A stretch of DNA of 33,070 nt, taken from the NCBI GenBank assembly GCA_964644845.1, contig CAZXXS010000055.1:1-33070 (forward strand). The letters run 5' to 3'. The notes beneath the pieces were generated by a model. The model worked only from the letters and a program-made list of their open reading frames with translations, ran no database searches and was not told the origin of the DNA. This document shows positions 8,430-16,426 of this stretch, piece by piece. Every line of letters starts with the position of its first letter. The stretch's first letter is position 1. This DNA comes from Geothermovivens sp964644845 (GTDB lineage Bacteria > Zhuqueibacterota > Zhuqueibacteria > Oleimicrobiales > Geothermoviventaceae). The translations under genes were made by a program, and so were the position numbers.

Positions 8430-10229
8430 TTAGTCAATTTTCAGTACGGCGAGAAACGCCTCCTGCGGGATTTCGACGCGCCCAAACTGCTTCATGCGCC
8501 TCTTGCCTTCTTTCTGCTTCTCCAGCAGCTTGCGCTTTCGGGTGATGTCGCCACCGTAGCACTTGGCGGTCACGTTTTTGCGCAGCGGGCTGATGGTCTC
8601 TCGCGCAATCACCCGGCTCCCGATGGCCGCCTGAATGGCCACCTGGAACAATTGACGTGGAATCAGTTCCCGAAGTTTCTGGCAAACTTTCCGTCCGTAC
8701 TCGTACGCCTTTTCCCGGTGAACGATGACCGAAAGCGCATCTACGGGTTCGCCGTTGATCAGAATGTCCAGTTTTTGAAGGTCACTGGCCCGGTAGCCTT
8801 TGAACTCGTAGTCTAAGCTGCCGTAGCCGCGCGTTACCGATTTCAGTTTGTCGTAGAAGTCGAAAATGATCTCCGCCAACGGGAGTTCGTACTGCAGCTC
8901 AGCCCGTGTTGGCTCCAGGTAGTTCGTGTTTAGGTAGACACCACGCCGTTCTTGCGCCAGCTGCATCACCGCTCCCACGTACTCGTTCGGCACGATGATC
9001 ACCGCCGTCACAAACGGTTCCTCGATTCGGTCAACGTCGCCCGGAGGAGGCAGCTTGGCCGGATTGTCCACCTCGATCATCTCGCCGCGCTTGGTCCACA
9101 CACGGTACTTCACGTTCGGCACCGTGGTAACCAGGTCGAGATCGAACTCGCGCTCCAGACGTTCTTGGACAATCTCCATGTGCAGTAACCCCAGGAACCC
9201 GCATCGGAATCCAAATCCTAGAGCCAAAGAGCTTTCCGGCTCAAACGTCAAAGCGGCATCGTTCAGACGCAGCTTCTCCAGCGCAGCACGCAGGTCCTCG
9301 TACGCCTCGCTCTGAGCTGGGAACAAACCCGAAAAAACCATCGGCTTGGCCTCGCGAAACCCCGGGAGAGGTTCTGGAGCGGGACGGTCCGCGTGGGTGA
9401 TCGTGTCGCCTACACGCGTGTCAGCCACTTCCTTGATACCAGCAATCACGTACCCCACCTCACCGGCGACCAAGCGTTTGCGCGGGTGTTGCCCCAGCCG
9501 CAGGATGCCCACCTCGTCCACTTCAAACTCTTTCCCGGTCGAAAAGAAGCGAATTCGGTCCCCCTGGCCAATGCTTCCATCCACCACACGCACGTAGGCC
9601 ACCGCGCCCCGGTAAGGGTTGAACACGCTGTCAAAAACCAGAGCCCGGAGCGGGGCTTCGGAAGAACCGGGAGGCGGCGGAATGCGCTTCACAATCGCCT
9701 CCAACACTTCCTTGGCACCCTGCCCTGTTTTGGCGCTGACAAGCAACACTTCGTCTTCGTCAACACCCAACAGCTCCACCAACTGCTCCCTCACCGCCTC
9801 CACCCGCGCCACGGGCAAATCGATCTTGTTGATTACCGGGATAATGGTTAACTCGTTCTCAAGAGCCAGGTAAAGGTTGCTGATCGTCTGCGCCTCCACC
9901 CCTTGCGACGCATCCACAACGAGAAGCGCCCCTTCGCACGCAGCCAAGCTTCGCGACACCTCGTAGGAAAAATCCACGTGGCCCGGAGTGTCAATCAGGT
10001 TCAGAATGTACTCCCGGCCATCGCCGGCACGGTAATTCATGGTGATCGCGTGCGCCTTGATCGTGATACCGCGCTCGCGTTCCAAATCCATGTTATCCAG
10101 AACCTGCTCCACCATCTGCTCGCGCCGCAAAGTGCCCGTGAGTTCCAGGAGCCGGTCCGCCAACGTGGACTTCCCGTGATCGATGTGGGCAATGATTGAA
10201 AAGTTGCGGATTTTCTTCGAATCGGTCAT
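8430..10229 (-). CDS. lepA: Elongation factor 4 (LepA), ribosomal back-translocase GTPase
   Basis: Translational GTPase that acts on stalled or misplaced ribosomes and aids ribosome biogenesis. 599 aa, the normal length. The G domain starts at once with AHIDHGKST (residues 14-22), followed by DTPGHVDF (G3) and NKIDLP (G4). The LepA-specific C-terminal domain is present, with the YGGDITRKRKLLEKQKEGKRRMK block near the end. The open frame extends 36 codons further upstream, but those residues are unlike LepA; ATG at 10229 is chosen because MTDSKKIRNFSIIAHIDHGK is the standard N-terminus. First gene of a cluster leading to an ABC exporter and lepB. The spacer upstream contains strong hairpins, and no clear promoter was identified. 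Confidence 0.97.
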   Translation of the reverse strand: MTDSKKIRNFSIIAHIDHGKSTLADRLLELTGTLRREQMVEQVLDNMDLERERGITIKAHAITMNYRAGDGREYILNLIDTPGHVDFSYEVSRSLAACEGALLVVDASQGVEAQTISNLYLALENELTIIPVINKIDLPVARVEAVREQLVELLGVDEDEVLLVSAKTGQGAKEVLEAIVKRIPPPPGSSEAPLRALVFDSVFNPYRGAVAYVRVVDGSIGQGDRIRFFSTGKEFEVDEVGILRLGQHPRKRLVAGEVGYVIAGIKEVADTRVGDTITHADRPAPEPLPGFREAKPMVFSGLFPAQSEAYEDLRAALEKLRLNDAALTFEPESSLALGFGFRCGFLGLLHMEIVQERLEREFDLDLVTTVPNVKYRVWTKRGEMIEVDNPAKLPPPGDVDRIEEPFVTAVIIVPNEYVGAVMQLAQERRGVYLNTNYLEPTRAELQYELPLAEIIFDFYDKLKSVTRGYGSLDYEFKGYRASDLQKLDILINGEPVDALSVIVHREKAYEYGRKVCQKLRELIPRQLFQVAIQAAIGSRVIARETISPLRKNVTAKCYGGDITRKRKLLEKQKEGKRRMKQFGRVEIPQEAFLAVLKID

Positions 10230-10507
10230 CAAGAACTTACCGCCGAGTCTCGTCTGGTTCCTTCTCGCGCAAAGAACAGTCAACGCACCGCTGTTCCAGG
10301 CCGTTTCGCCACTCTCCGCACCGGAGCGGCACGCCACCGGCGTGCGCCACGGTGGAACGCGGTCCGCGTGGCGAGCCCCCTTTCCAGGATCTCACTTCTC
10401 CGCCTCGAGCCTGTACCGCAAGCTCCAGAAGAAAAAAACGCCGTTTCAGCTCTTAATGTACGGATTTTTGCACAGACGAGCAACAGAGGTCTGCCCGTCA
10501 GGCTGGA

Positions 10508-10520
10508 TTGGTCAGTCCAA
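10508..10520. promoter_or_regulatory. Possible TetR-family operator
   Basis: TTGGtcagtCCAA, an inverted repeat of 4 bp arms with a 5-bp centre, about 20 bp upstream of the -35 box of the TetR-first efflux operon. TetR-family regulators usually bind palindromes near their own promoter. Position fits; no binding data. Confidence 0.3.
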
Positions 10521-10538
10521 CCGGGGTGAATTTTCCTC

Positions 10539-10567
10539 TTGCGTTTGGCGAAAATTAACCGTATGTT
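10539..10567 (+). promoter_or_regulatory. Sigma70-like promoter of the efflux operon
   Basis: TTGCGT (-35, 10539-10544), a 17-bp spacer and TATGTT (-10, 10562-10567). It predicts a transcript starting near 10574, about 47 bases before the TetR ATG. Correct spacing and position, moderate match to consensus. Confidence 0.5.
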
Positions 10568-10620
10568 TTAACCCAGAAGTTAAGCCACTTGGTCAAGAGC
10601 GCACGTGGGCGACGAACAAG

Positions 10621-11292
10621 ATGCCTCTCCGCGACAATACCGAAGACCGCATCCTTCGAGCGGCAACCGAGGTTTTCCTCCAGCACGGGAAAGACGGCGC
10701 GCGAATGCAAGCCATCGCGGAACGCGCAGGCGTGAATAAAGCGCTTCTGCACTACTACTTCCGCAGCAAGGAGAAGCTCTACCAGCGTGTGATCGTGAAC
10801 CTGGTGGACCACGCTATCAAGGCCGTGCTGATCTCCATTCCTCACGACGGCCGCTTCCGCGATTTCCTCACCGCGTTCATCTCGAATTACGTCGATCATC
10901 TCGCTGCCACTCCGGAACTCATTCGTTTCGTCCTCTGGGAAGTCGGCAGCAGCTGGCGCGATCCAGAGAAGGCAGCCACGATCGGCACGATCTTCAAACA
11001 AGCCCTCGAGCGCTACGCCGGCGGCCGCAATTTGCTCCTGGACACAATCCAAAAGGCTGTCGAACGCGGCGAGATTCGCCCTGTGGACCCGCTCCACTTT
11101 ACGATCAGTTTGCTGGCTGTGTGCGTGTACCCTTTTGTTGCTCGCCCACTTCTCGAGGTTGTCTTCTCCGAGCTGGACGTTTTGTCCGAGGATTTCCTGA
11201 AGGCGCGCAAGCAGGAACTGGTGGAGCTCCTGTGGAGAGGCCTGCAACCCGAAGCAACAAATCAACTCTGGGTCGAGGAGGCTCAATCATGA
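10621..11292 (+). CDS. TetR/AcrR-family transcriptional regulator (CecR-like position)
   Basis: 223-aa repressor-type protein. The N-terminal TetR helix-turn-helix covers about residues 8-54 (ILRAATEVFLQHG, then ARMQAIAERAGVNKALLHYY), followed by an all-helical ligand and dimer domain. As first gene of an efflux operon it likely represses its own operon until an effector binds. The E. coli counterpart of this gene order is cecR (ybiH) ahead of ybhGFSR. The open frame runs about 146 codons further upstream through the promoter, but ATG at 10621 matches the family N-terminus. The stop codon overlaps the next start (ATGA at 11289-11292), so translation is coupled to the TolC gene. Confidence 0.9.
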   Translation: MPLRDNTEDRILRAATEVFLQHGKDGARMQAIAERAGVNKALLHYYFRSKEKLYQRVIVNLVDHAIKAVLISIPHDGRFRDFLTAFISNYVDHLAATPELIRFVLWEVGSSWRDPEKAATIGTIFKQALERYAGGRNLLLDTIQKAVERGEIRPVDPLHFTISLLAVCVYPFVARPLLEVVFSELDVLSEDFLKARKQELVELLWRGLQPEATNQLWVEEAQS

Positions 11293-12644
11293 AGTCTTGG
11301 CCCTCTGGGTGGCCTGTCTTCCTTGCGTTCACTGCGGCAGTGGTCACCGGCTCCGGCTCACCGGGCTCTGCACAGGAGTTGTCGTTGCCGGATCTCTGGC
11401 AACTGGCCGCTAAGCGGAGTCTCACCCTGCAAGAGCAGCGCCAGCAAATTGAATCTGCAAAGCGCGATTTGGCGATCCAAAAGGCCAGCCGGCTACCGGC
11501 CATTTCGGCTTCGGGAACACACAACTACATTTCCGAGGTGGCCCAGTTTGAGCTGCCGTTCGTCATTCCTGGACGGCCGCCTGTGGAAATCACAGCTGGC
11601 ACGCACCACTCCACCGACCTGTCGCTCACCGTACAACAGCCCCTGTTCACGGGTTTTCGTTTGCGCAACTCGGTCCGGGCTGCCTCGGAACAGGTGGAGG
11701 CTCAGCGGTGGGCCTACCGCGCCGCCGCCAGCCGCGTGTTCCTGCAGGTTGGCCAGCTGTACTACACGCTACAGCGCAATCTGCTGCATCAGGACGTGCT
11801 TCGGGAGTCCGTTCGCCGCGCTAAGCTGCACCTGCAACGGGCCAGAGCTCTGCTTGACGCCCAGCAAATCGCACCTTTCGACACGCTGGAGGTCGCCAAC
11901 CGCGGTCTCCGCCTTACTACCCAACTTCGCGGTCTCGAACACCAACACCGTGTCCTTGTGACCCGTCTGCTGCGTGCGCTGAACGTTTCGTCCTTGGGAA
12001 CCCTCAGCCGGGTAAACACCGACACCATTAGCTTTGCCCTGCAGCCTCTGGAGGCGTACCAGCACAAAGCGGAACAGCAACGGCCGGAACTGCGCCAGCT
12101 GGATTTTCTACGCAGGGCTTCCGATGCGGGCATCCGTGCTGCCAGGTCGGCGTTCTTCCCCCAGGTTGTTGCCAGCGCAAGCTACCACTACGCTCGGCCG
12201 GGCGTGAACTTCTTCCGCGACGAATGGATGACGTACTACACCGCCGGTGTGGCCTTGCGCTGGGCTTTGTGGGATTGGCACAGCCGCCAGCGCCAGGTCG
12301 AGAAGGCCACCCTCGCTAAAGACCGGGTGGAAACCCAGCGCAGCGATCTCCTCTCCGCCGTTCGGGAACAGGTCGTGGAAGCTTACCAGAACCTCCTCAG
12401 CGCACGCGATCAGATTGCGCTTCAAAGGCAACTTGTTCAGCAGGAAAGGCAACGCTACCGGATCACGCGCGAACAGTTCGAAAACGGGCAGGCTTCGTCG
12501 CTGGACCTGAGTCTGGCCGAGACAGCGCTCACTGCGGCTGAGCTGGGGCTACGCGACACCTTCGTGCAATGGCTCCAGGCCAGGCTGCAGCTCGCCTTTG
12601 CCACAGGGCAACTTGGTTCAACCATTCTTCAGGAGGACCAATGA
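11289..12644 (+). CDS. TolC-family outer-membrane efflux protein
   Basis: Outer-membrane channel subunit that, as a trimer, carries substrates from the periplasmic adaptor to the outside. 451 aa, with an N-terminal signal peptide ending near residue 28 (GSA-Q) and two repeats of long Gln/Arg-rich helical stretches typical of the outer-membrane efflux protein fold. The start is ATG at 11289, with GGAGG eight bases upstream; the frame upstream of that lies inside the TetR gene. It overlaps both neighbours by ATGA stop-start pairs (11289 and 12641), showing a tightly coupled operon. Having the channel in the operon means this exporter probably does not share a general TolC. Confidence 0.93.
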   Translation: MKSWPSGWPVFLAFTAAVVTGSGSPGSAQELSLPDLWQLAAKRSLTLQEQRQQIESAKRDLAIQKASRLPAISASGTHNYISEVAQFELPFVIPGRPPVEITAGTHHSTDLSLTVQQPLFTGFRLRNSVRAASEQVEAQRWAYRAAASRVFLQVGQLYYTLQRNLLHQDVLRESVRRAKLHLQRARALLDAQQIAPFDTLEVANRGLRLTTQLRGLEHQHRVLVTRLLRALNVSSLGTLSRVNTDTISFALQPLEAYQHKAEQQRPELRQLDFLRRASDAGIRAARSAFFPQVVASASYHYARPGVNFFRDEWMTYYTAGVALRWALWDWHSRQRQVEKATLAKDRVETQRSDLLSAVREQVVEAYQNLLSARDQIALQRQLVQQERQRYRITREQFENGQASSLDLSLAETALTAAELGLRDTFVQWLQARLQLAFATGQLGSTILQEDQ

Positions 12645-13516
12645 GCTGGAGACTCACGAGCTTTGGACTCGTTCTCACGTTGCTGTTGGGCTGTTCCGGC
12701 GAGAGGAATCGGGACACGTACACGGGTATCCTCGAGGGTCGAATCGTGCAGGTTCCGGCCATGACCAGCGGGAAGGTGCTCTCCCTGTACGTCGACACCG
12801 GTGATCGTGTGAACGCGGGCGACACCCTGGCTGTCGTCGACACCACGGACCTCATGCTGCAGCGGCGGCAACTGGAAGCTGGCCTCAAGGAAATCACAGT
12901 GCGCGAAGCCCTGGCCAGAACCAATTTGAATCGAGCGCGTGCAGACCTCGACTACGCCAAACAGCGCCTCCAGCGAGTTCAGTCGCTTTTCGAAAAGCAG
13001 GCGGTTCCCAGGCAAAAGCTGGACGACGTGAAAAATCTGGTCGACCGCGCCGAGAGCGCGTTCAAAGCCGCCCGGCAGCAGTGGCAGGTCACAGCGGCTA
13101 AACGCCAGCAGCTCGAGGCGCAGCTCGCTCTGCTCGACAAAAAGCTCCGCGACGCCGTCATCCTGTCACCACTGGCGGGCGTGGTGAGCAACCGCTACTA
13201 CAATCCGGGCGAGGCTGTACCACCGCTGCACCCGGTGATCGAGATCACCCACGTGGCCCAGCTCGATGTGAAAATCTACGTACCTGAAGAATTGCTGCCT
13301 TCGGTCAAAGTGGGCCAGAATGCATCGATCCACGTGGACGGGCTCAACCGAACACTGAGGGGGCGTGTAGTTTGGGTCAGCCCAAAAGCGGAGTTTTCGC
13401 CGAAAACCATCTTAACCCCGGAAACGCGAACTTCCCTTGTTTACGCGGTCAAGATTACCGTGAGCAACCCGGACGGAACCCTCAAACACGGCATGCCGGT
13501 CGAGGTTCGGCTGTGA
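12641..13516 (+). CDS. HlyD/MFP-family periplasmic adaptor, lipoprotein
   Basis: Adaptor subunit linking the inner-membrane ABC transporter to the TolC channel, 291 aa, corresponding to E. coli YbhG. It begins with a lipoprotein signal (lipobox LLGC, Cys18), so it should be anchored by lipid rather than by a membrane helix. The lipoyl/barrel-sandwich halves flank a coiled-coil hairpin: the first half is around residues 30-65 (VPAMTSGKVLSLYVDTGDRV), the helical hairpin about 70-165 is rich in Leu, Arg and Gln, and the second half follows (ILSPLAGVVSNRYYNPGE). A beta-barrel and C-terminal region complete it. Start ATG at 12641 with AGGAGG at 12631-12636, overlapping the TolC stop. The next gene follows after 99 bases. 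Confidence 0.92.
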   Translation: MSWRLTSFGLVLTLLLGCSGERNRDTYTGILEGRIVQVPAMTSGKVLSLYVDTGDRVNAGDTLAVVDTTDLMLQRRQLEAGLKEITVREALARTNLNRARADLDYAKQRLQRVQSLFEKQAVPRQKLDDVKNLVDRAESAFKAARQQWQVTAAKRQQLEAQLALLDKKLRDAVILSPLAGVVSNRYYNPGEAVPPLHPVIEITHVAQLDVKIYVPEELLPSVKVGQNASIHVDGLNRTLRGRVVWVSPKAEFSPKTILTPETRTSLVYAVKITVSNPDGTLKHGMPVEVRL

Positions 13517-13615
13517 AGAGACAACAGCCGAGGCCATCCCCATCGCCCTTGTTCCCGGGAATGTGGGGAAACACCGGATCGGCACCTTTCGGACCAAGAC
13601 AACGGTCAGCTTAAC

Positions 13616-14533
13616 GTGCCCATCCTGGAAATCGAAAACGTCACCAAGCGGTTCGAAGAAGTTGACGCACTGCGAGGCGTCAGTCTGCAGGTTGCGAGAG
13701 GGCAAATCTTCGGTCTGATTGGCCCGGACGGCGCCGGCAAGACAACGCTCATGCGCCTTGTCTGCACGTTGCTGCAACCGGACAGCGGCGACATCCGCGT
13801 GCTCGGGATGAGCGTCCGCGACCAGAGTCTCGCCATTCGAAGCCATCTTGGCTACATGCCTCAGCGTTTCTCGCTCTACGCAGACCTGACCGTTGAGCAG
13901 AACCTGCGCTTTTTCGCCGATCTTTTCCAAGTGCCCGCCGAGGAACGGCAAGCACGCGAGGAAGAGCTTTTCACTTTTTCCCGTCTCGGCCCCTTTAAGA
14001 AGCGCAAGGCGGGTGCGCTGTCCGGCGGAATGAAGCAGAAACTCGCCTTAATGTGCGCCCTGATCCACACCCCTCCCCTCTTGGTCCTCGACGAGCCGAC
14101 CTTCGGCGTCGACCCCCTTTCTCGGCAGGAATTCTGGAACATCTTGCACGAGCTCAAGAACAGGGGTACGGCGATCCTGGTTTCCACCGCGTACATGGAT
14201 GAGGCCGATTTGTGCGATCAGGTTGGTCTGATTCACCGAGGCGAGCTACGTGCAACTGGTACACCGGAGGCAATTCGCCGCCTGTTCACACATCCTCTGT
14301 ACCGGGTCACCGCCCGTGACCTCCGCAAGCTGCGGACATTTTTCGAGTCTGAACCCAAAGTGCACAGCATTCAGCTTTTTGGCGACGCGCTTCACCTAAG
14401 TTTCGACACAACGCCTTCAGCACAGGATTGGCACCGCTGGAAACAGCTCACAAACGGCAATCTCCAGACCTGGCAGGAGCAGGAGCCCAGCGTGGAAGAC
14501 GTCTTCATGGAGCTTTTGGGAGAAAAGGCATGA
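13616..14533 (+). CDS. ABC ATPase 1 of the YbhF-like pair (H-loop His missing)
   Basis: 305-aa nucleotide-binding subunit equivalent to the N-terminal half of E. coli YbhF. Walker A GPDGAGKTT (36-44), a consensus signature LSGGMKQ (135-141) and Walker B LLVLDE (155-160) are intact. At the switch position the usual His of TTHYM is Ala (STAYM, Ala192). The last 70 residues form an extra C-terminal domain ending EPSVEDVFMELLGEKA. GTG start at 13616 has no clear ribosome-binding site; the 99-base gap before it is the only sizeable gap inside the operon. Stop overlaps the next ATG. With the following gene it should form a heterodimer with unequal ATP sites. Confidence 0.92.
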   Translation: MPILEIENVTKRFEEVDALRGVSLQVARGQIFGLIGPDGAGKTTLMRLVCTLLQPDSGDIRVLGMSVRDQSLAIRSHLGYMPQRFSLYADLTVEQNLRFFADLFQVPAEERQAREEELFTFSRLGPFKKRKAGALSGGMKQKLALMCALIHTPPLLVLDEPTFGVDPLSRQEFWNILHELKNRGTAILVSTAYMDEADLCDQVGLIHRGELRATGTPEAIRRLFTHPLYRVTARDLRKLRTFFESEPKVHSIQLFGDALHLSFDTTPSAQDWHRWKQLTNGNLQTWQEQEPSVEDVFMELLGEKA

Positions 14534-15294
14534 ATGGCACCCAAGTAGCCATTCGCACTAGTGACCTAACCCGCCGGTTCGGGCATTTCGTCGCTGTCGA
14601 CCACGTGACACTCCAGGTTTGGCGTGGTGAGGTGTTCGGGCTTCTGGGCGCCAACGGAGCCGGCAAGACCACGCTCATTCGCATGCTGTGCGGTTTGCTC
14701 CAGCCCAGCGCCGGTCAGGCCACGGTCTCCGGTTTCGACGTGGCTACCCAGCCCGAGCAAGTCAAGACTCGCATCGGTTACATGAGCCAGCAGTTCTCTC
14801 TTTACGACACCCTCACCGTGGAGGAAAACATCGAGTTCTACGCCGGGATCTACGGGCTCTCCTGGTCCGAGATTCGCAAACGCGAAGCGCAAATTTTGAC
14901 AACAATGGAACTGGAGCCCTACCGACGCTCCCTGACCGCGGACCTGCCGCTCGGCTTCAAACAACGGCTGGCGCTGGGCTGCGCCATTTTGCATGAACCG
15001 CCCATCGTATTCCTGGACGAGCCCACCTCCGGCGTAGATCCCAGGGCGCGTCGCAGTTTCTGGGATCTCATCCACGGTATGGCCGCCAACGGCACCACGG
15101 TCGTTGTGACCACCCACTACATGGAAGAAGCGGAGTACTGCCACAGGATTTCGGTCATGGACGAGGGCAAGGTGATCGCCCTCGGCGCTCCGGGCGCGTT
15201 GAAGGAGCAACTGGGACGCAAGACGATGCACGACGTTTTCCTGGCCCTCGTGTCCCGAGGGGCCCGTGAACAGGCCACAAACCGGGAAAATTAG
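14530..15294 (+). CDS. ABC ATPase 2 of the YbhF-like pair (degenerate signature)
   Basis: 254-aa nucleotide-binding subunit equivalent to the C-terminal half of YbhF. Walker A GANGAGKTT (40-48), Walker B IVFLDE (159-164) and the switch His (TTHYM, His196) are intact. The signature is LPLGFKQ (139-145) instead of LSGGQ. The defect is complementary to that of ATPase 1: the Walker motifs and His here face the intact LSGGM of ATPase 1, making one complete site, while the other site lacks both elements. Start ATG at 14530 overlaps the previous stop (ATGA). The gene ends 12 bases before the first permease. Confidence 0.93.
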   Translation: MNGTQVAIRTSDLTRRFGHFVAVDHVTLQVWRGEVFGLLGANGAGKTTLIRMLCGLLQPSAGQATVSGFDVATQPEQVKTRIGYMSQQFSLYDTLTVEENIEFYAGIYGLSWSEIRKREAQILTTMELEPYRRSLTADLPLGFKQRLALGCAILHEPPIVFLDEPTSGVDPRARRSFWDLIHGMAANGTTVVVTTHYMEEAEYCHRISVMDEGKVIALGAPGALKEQLGRKTMHDVFLALVSRGAREQATNREN

Positions 15295-15306
15295 AAAGGC
15301 AGCGCG

Positions 15307-16425
15307 ATGCTGAGCTTGACACTCGGACGAACCTGGGCGATCACCCGCAAAGAATTCTTCCACATCATCAACGATCCGAGAACGCTGTTCATTGTGATCT
15401 TGCTGCCTGTGCTGCAACTCGTCATGTTCGGGTACGCCATGAATCTTGAGATTCAGCGCGTCCATCTCGCCGTAGTCGATTACGCTCACTCGAGCGAGTC
15501 CCGTGAACTCTTGCAGCACTTTGTCGGCAGCCGCTTTTTCAAACCTTTTCCCTACGAAGGTCCGCTGTCCAAGGTCGAGGACCTGTTTCGGGCACGCCGT
15601 GCCCAGGCCGTCCTCATCATCCCGCAAGATTTTGACCGTCAGTTACTCCGCAACACCACCGTACCGGTCCAAGTCCTGATCGACGCCTCTGACGCGAACG
15701 CCGGCACACTCATTCGCAATTACTGCGAGCAGGTCTTTCTCGATTTCAATGCACGGCGGTCCGGCAAACTCCCGGTGCCGTTCGAGATTCGCAGCACCGT
15801 CCTCTTCAACCCGGACATGAAAAGCTCCTTCTTCTTTGTGCCCGGCATTGTAGCCATGATTCTTGTCATGATCTCCGCACTGCTCACCAGCGTCGCAATC
15901 ACGCGAGAAAAGGAGTCCGGCACGCTGGAACAGATTCTGGTCTCGCCAATTCAACCACGTGAGATCATCATTGGTAAGGTCATTCCTTACATTCTGCTGG
16001 CTCTGGCCGACGCCGCCATCATCCTGCTGATCGGCTACGGACTGTTTCGCGTGCCTTTTCGGGGCAATCTTGGCCTGCTTACCCTGCTCACGTTCCTGTA
16101 CGTACTGGCGGCCCTCAGTCTCGGCTTGATGATTTCGACACGCGTGAAAACACAGCAAGTGGCCATGATGGCTGCTCAAACGGCTACACTGCTGCCAACC
16201 CTGATGCTCTCCGGACTGATTTTCCCCATTGCTTCCATGCCGAAGTGGCTCCAGCTCGTCACCTACATCGTTCCAGCCCGCTACTACCTCCTCATCATCC
16301 GTGGTATTCTGCTCAAAGGCAGCGCACTGCAGCAGCTTGCAGCCCCCAGCCTGGCCCTGGTGCTCATGACGCTCATCTTTCTGGTCGTGGCAGCGCGGCG
16401 ATTCAGCTTGACTCTGGAGGGCTGA
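15307..16425 (+). CDS. ABC-2 type permease 1 (YbhS-like)
   Basis: 372-aa membrane subunit of the efflux transporter. One membrane segment near residues 25-45 (LFIVILLPVLQLVMFGYAMN), then a periplasmic domain of roughly 130 residues, then five more segments from about residue 180 to the end: the ABC-2 fold. The cytoplasmic coupling motif KESGTLEQILVSPI follows the second segment. ATG at 15307 with AAAGG nine bases upstream. One base separates its stop from the next gene. It most likely pairs with permease 2 as a heterodimer above the two ATPases. Confidence 0.93.
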   Translation: MLSLTLGRTWAITRKEFFHIINDPRTLFIVILLPVLQLVMFGYAMNLEIQRVHLAVVDYAHSSESRELLQHFVGSRFFKPFPYEGPLSKVEDLFRARRAQAVLIIPQDFDRQLLRNTTVPVQVLIDASDANAGTLIRNYCEQVFLDFNARRSGKLPVPFEIRSTVLFNPDMKSSFFFVPGIVAMILVMISALLTSVAITREKESGTLEQILVSPIQPREIIIGKVIPYILLALADAAIILLIGYGLFRVPFRGNLGLLTLLTFLYVLAALSLGLMISTRVKTQQVAMMAAQTATLLPTLMLSGLIFPIASMPKWLQLVTYIVPARYYLLIIRGILLKGSALQQLAAPSLALVLMTLIFLVVAARRFSLTLEG

Positions 16426-16426
16426 G

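Larger units (their letters stand above)
10230..10620. other. Divergent spacer between lepA and the TetR gene
   Basis: 391 bases with no protein gene. It holds the TetR promoter (10539-10567), a possible operator (10508-10520) and three strong hairpins: 10274-10279 with 10291-10296 (6 bp); 10329-10335 with 10339-10345 (7 bp, 3-base loop); and 10345-10350 with 10368-10373 (6 bp), enclosing a near-palindrome ACGCGGtCCGCGT at 10357-10369. The lepA promoter must also be here on the minus strand but could not be placed. Confidence 0.5.

Noticed and set aside
10230..10337. 36-codon N-terminal extension of LepA
   Set aside because: LepA proteins begin just before the G1 motif, as ATG 10229 does; the extra residues are not LepA-like.
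10183..10620. Extended N-terminus of the TetR regulator
   Set aside because: The extension runs through the promoter and hairpins and is unlike any TetR N-terminus; ATG 10621 fits the family.
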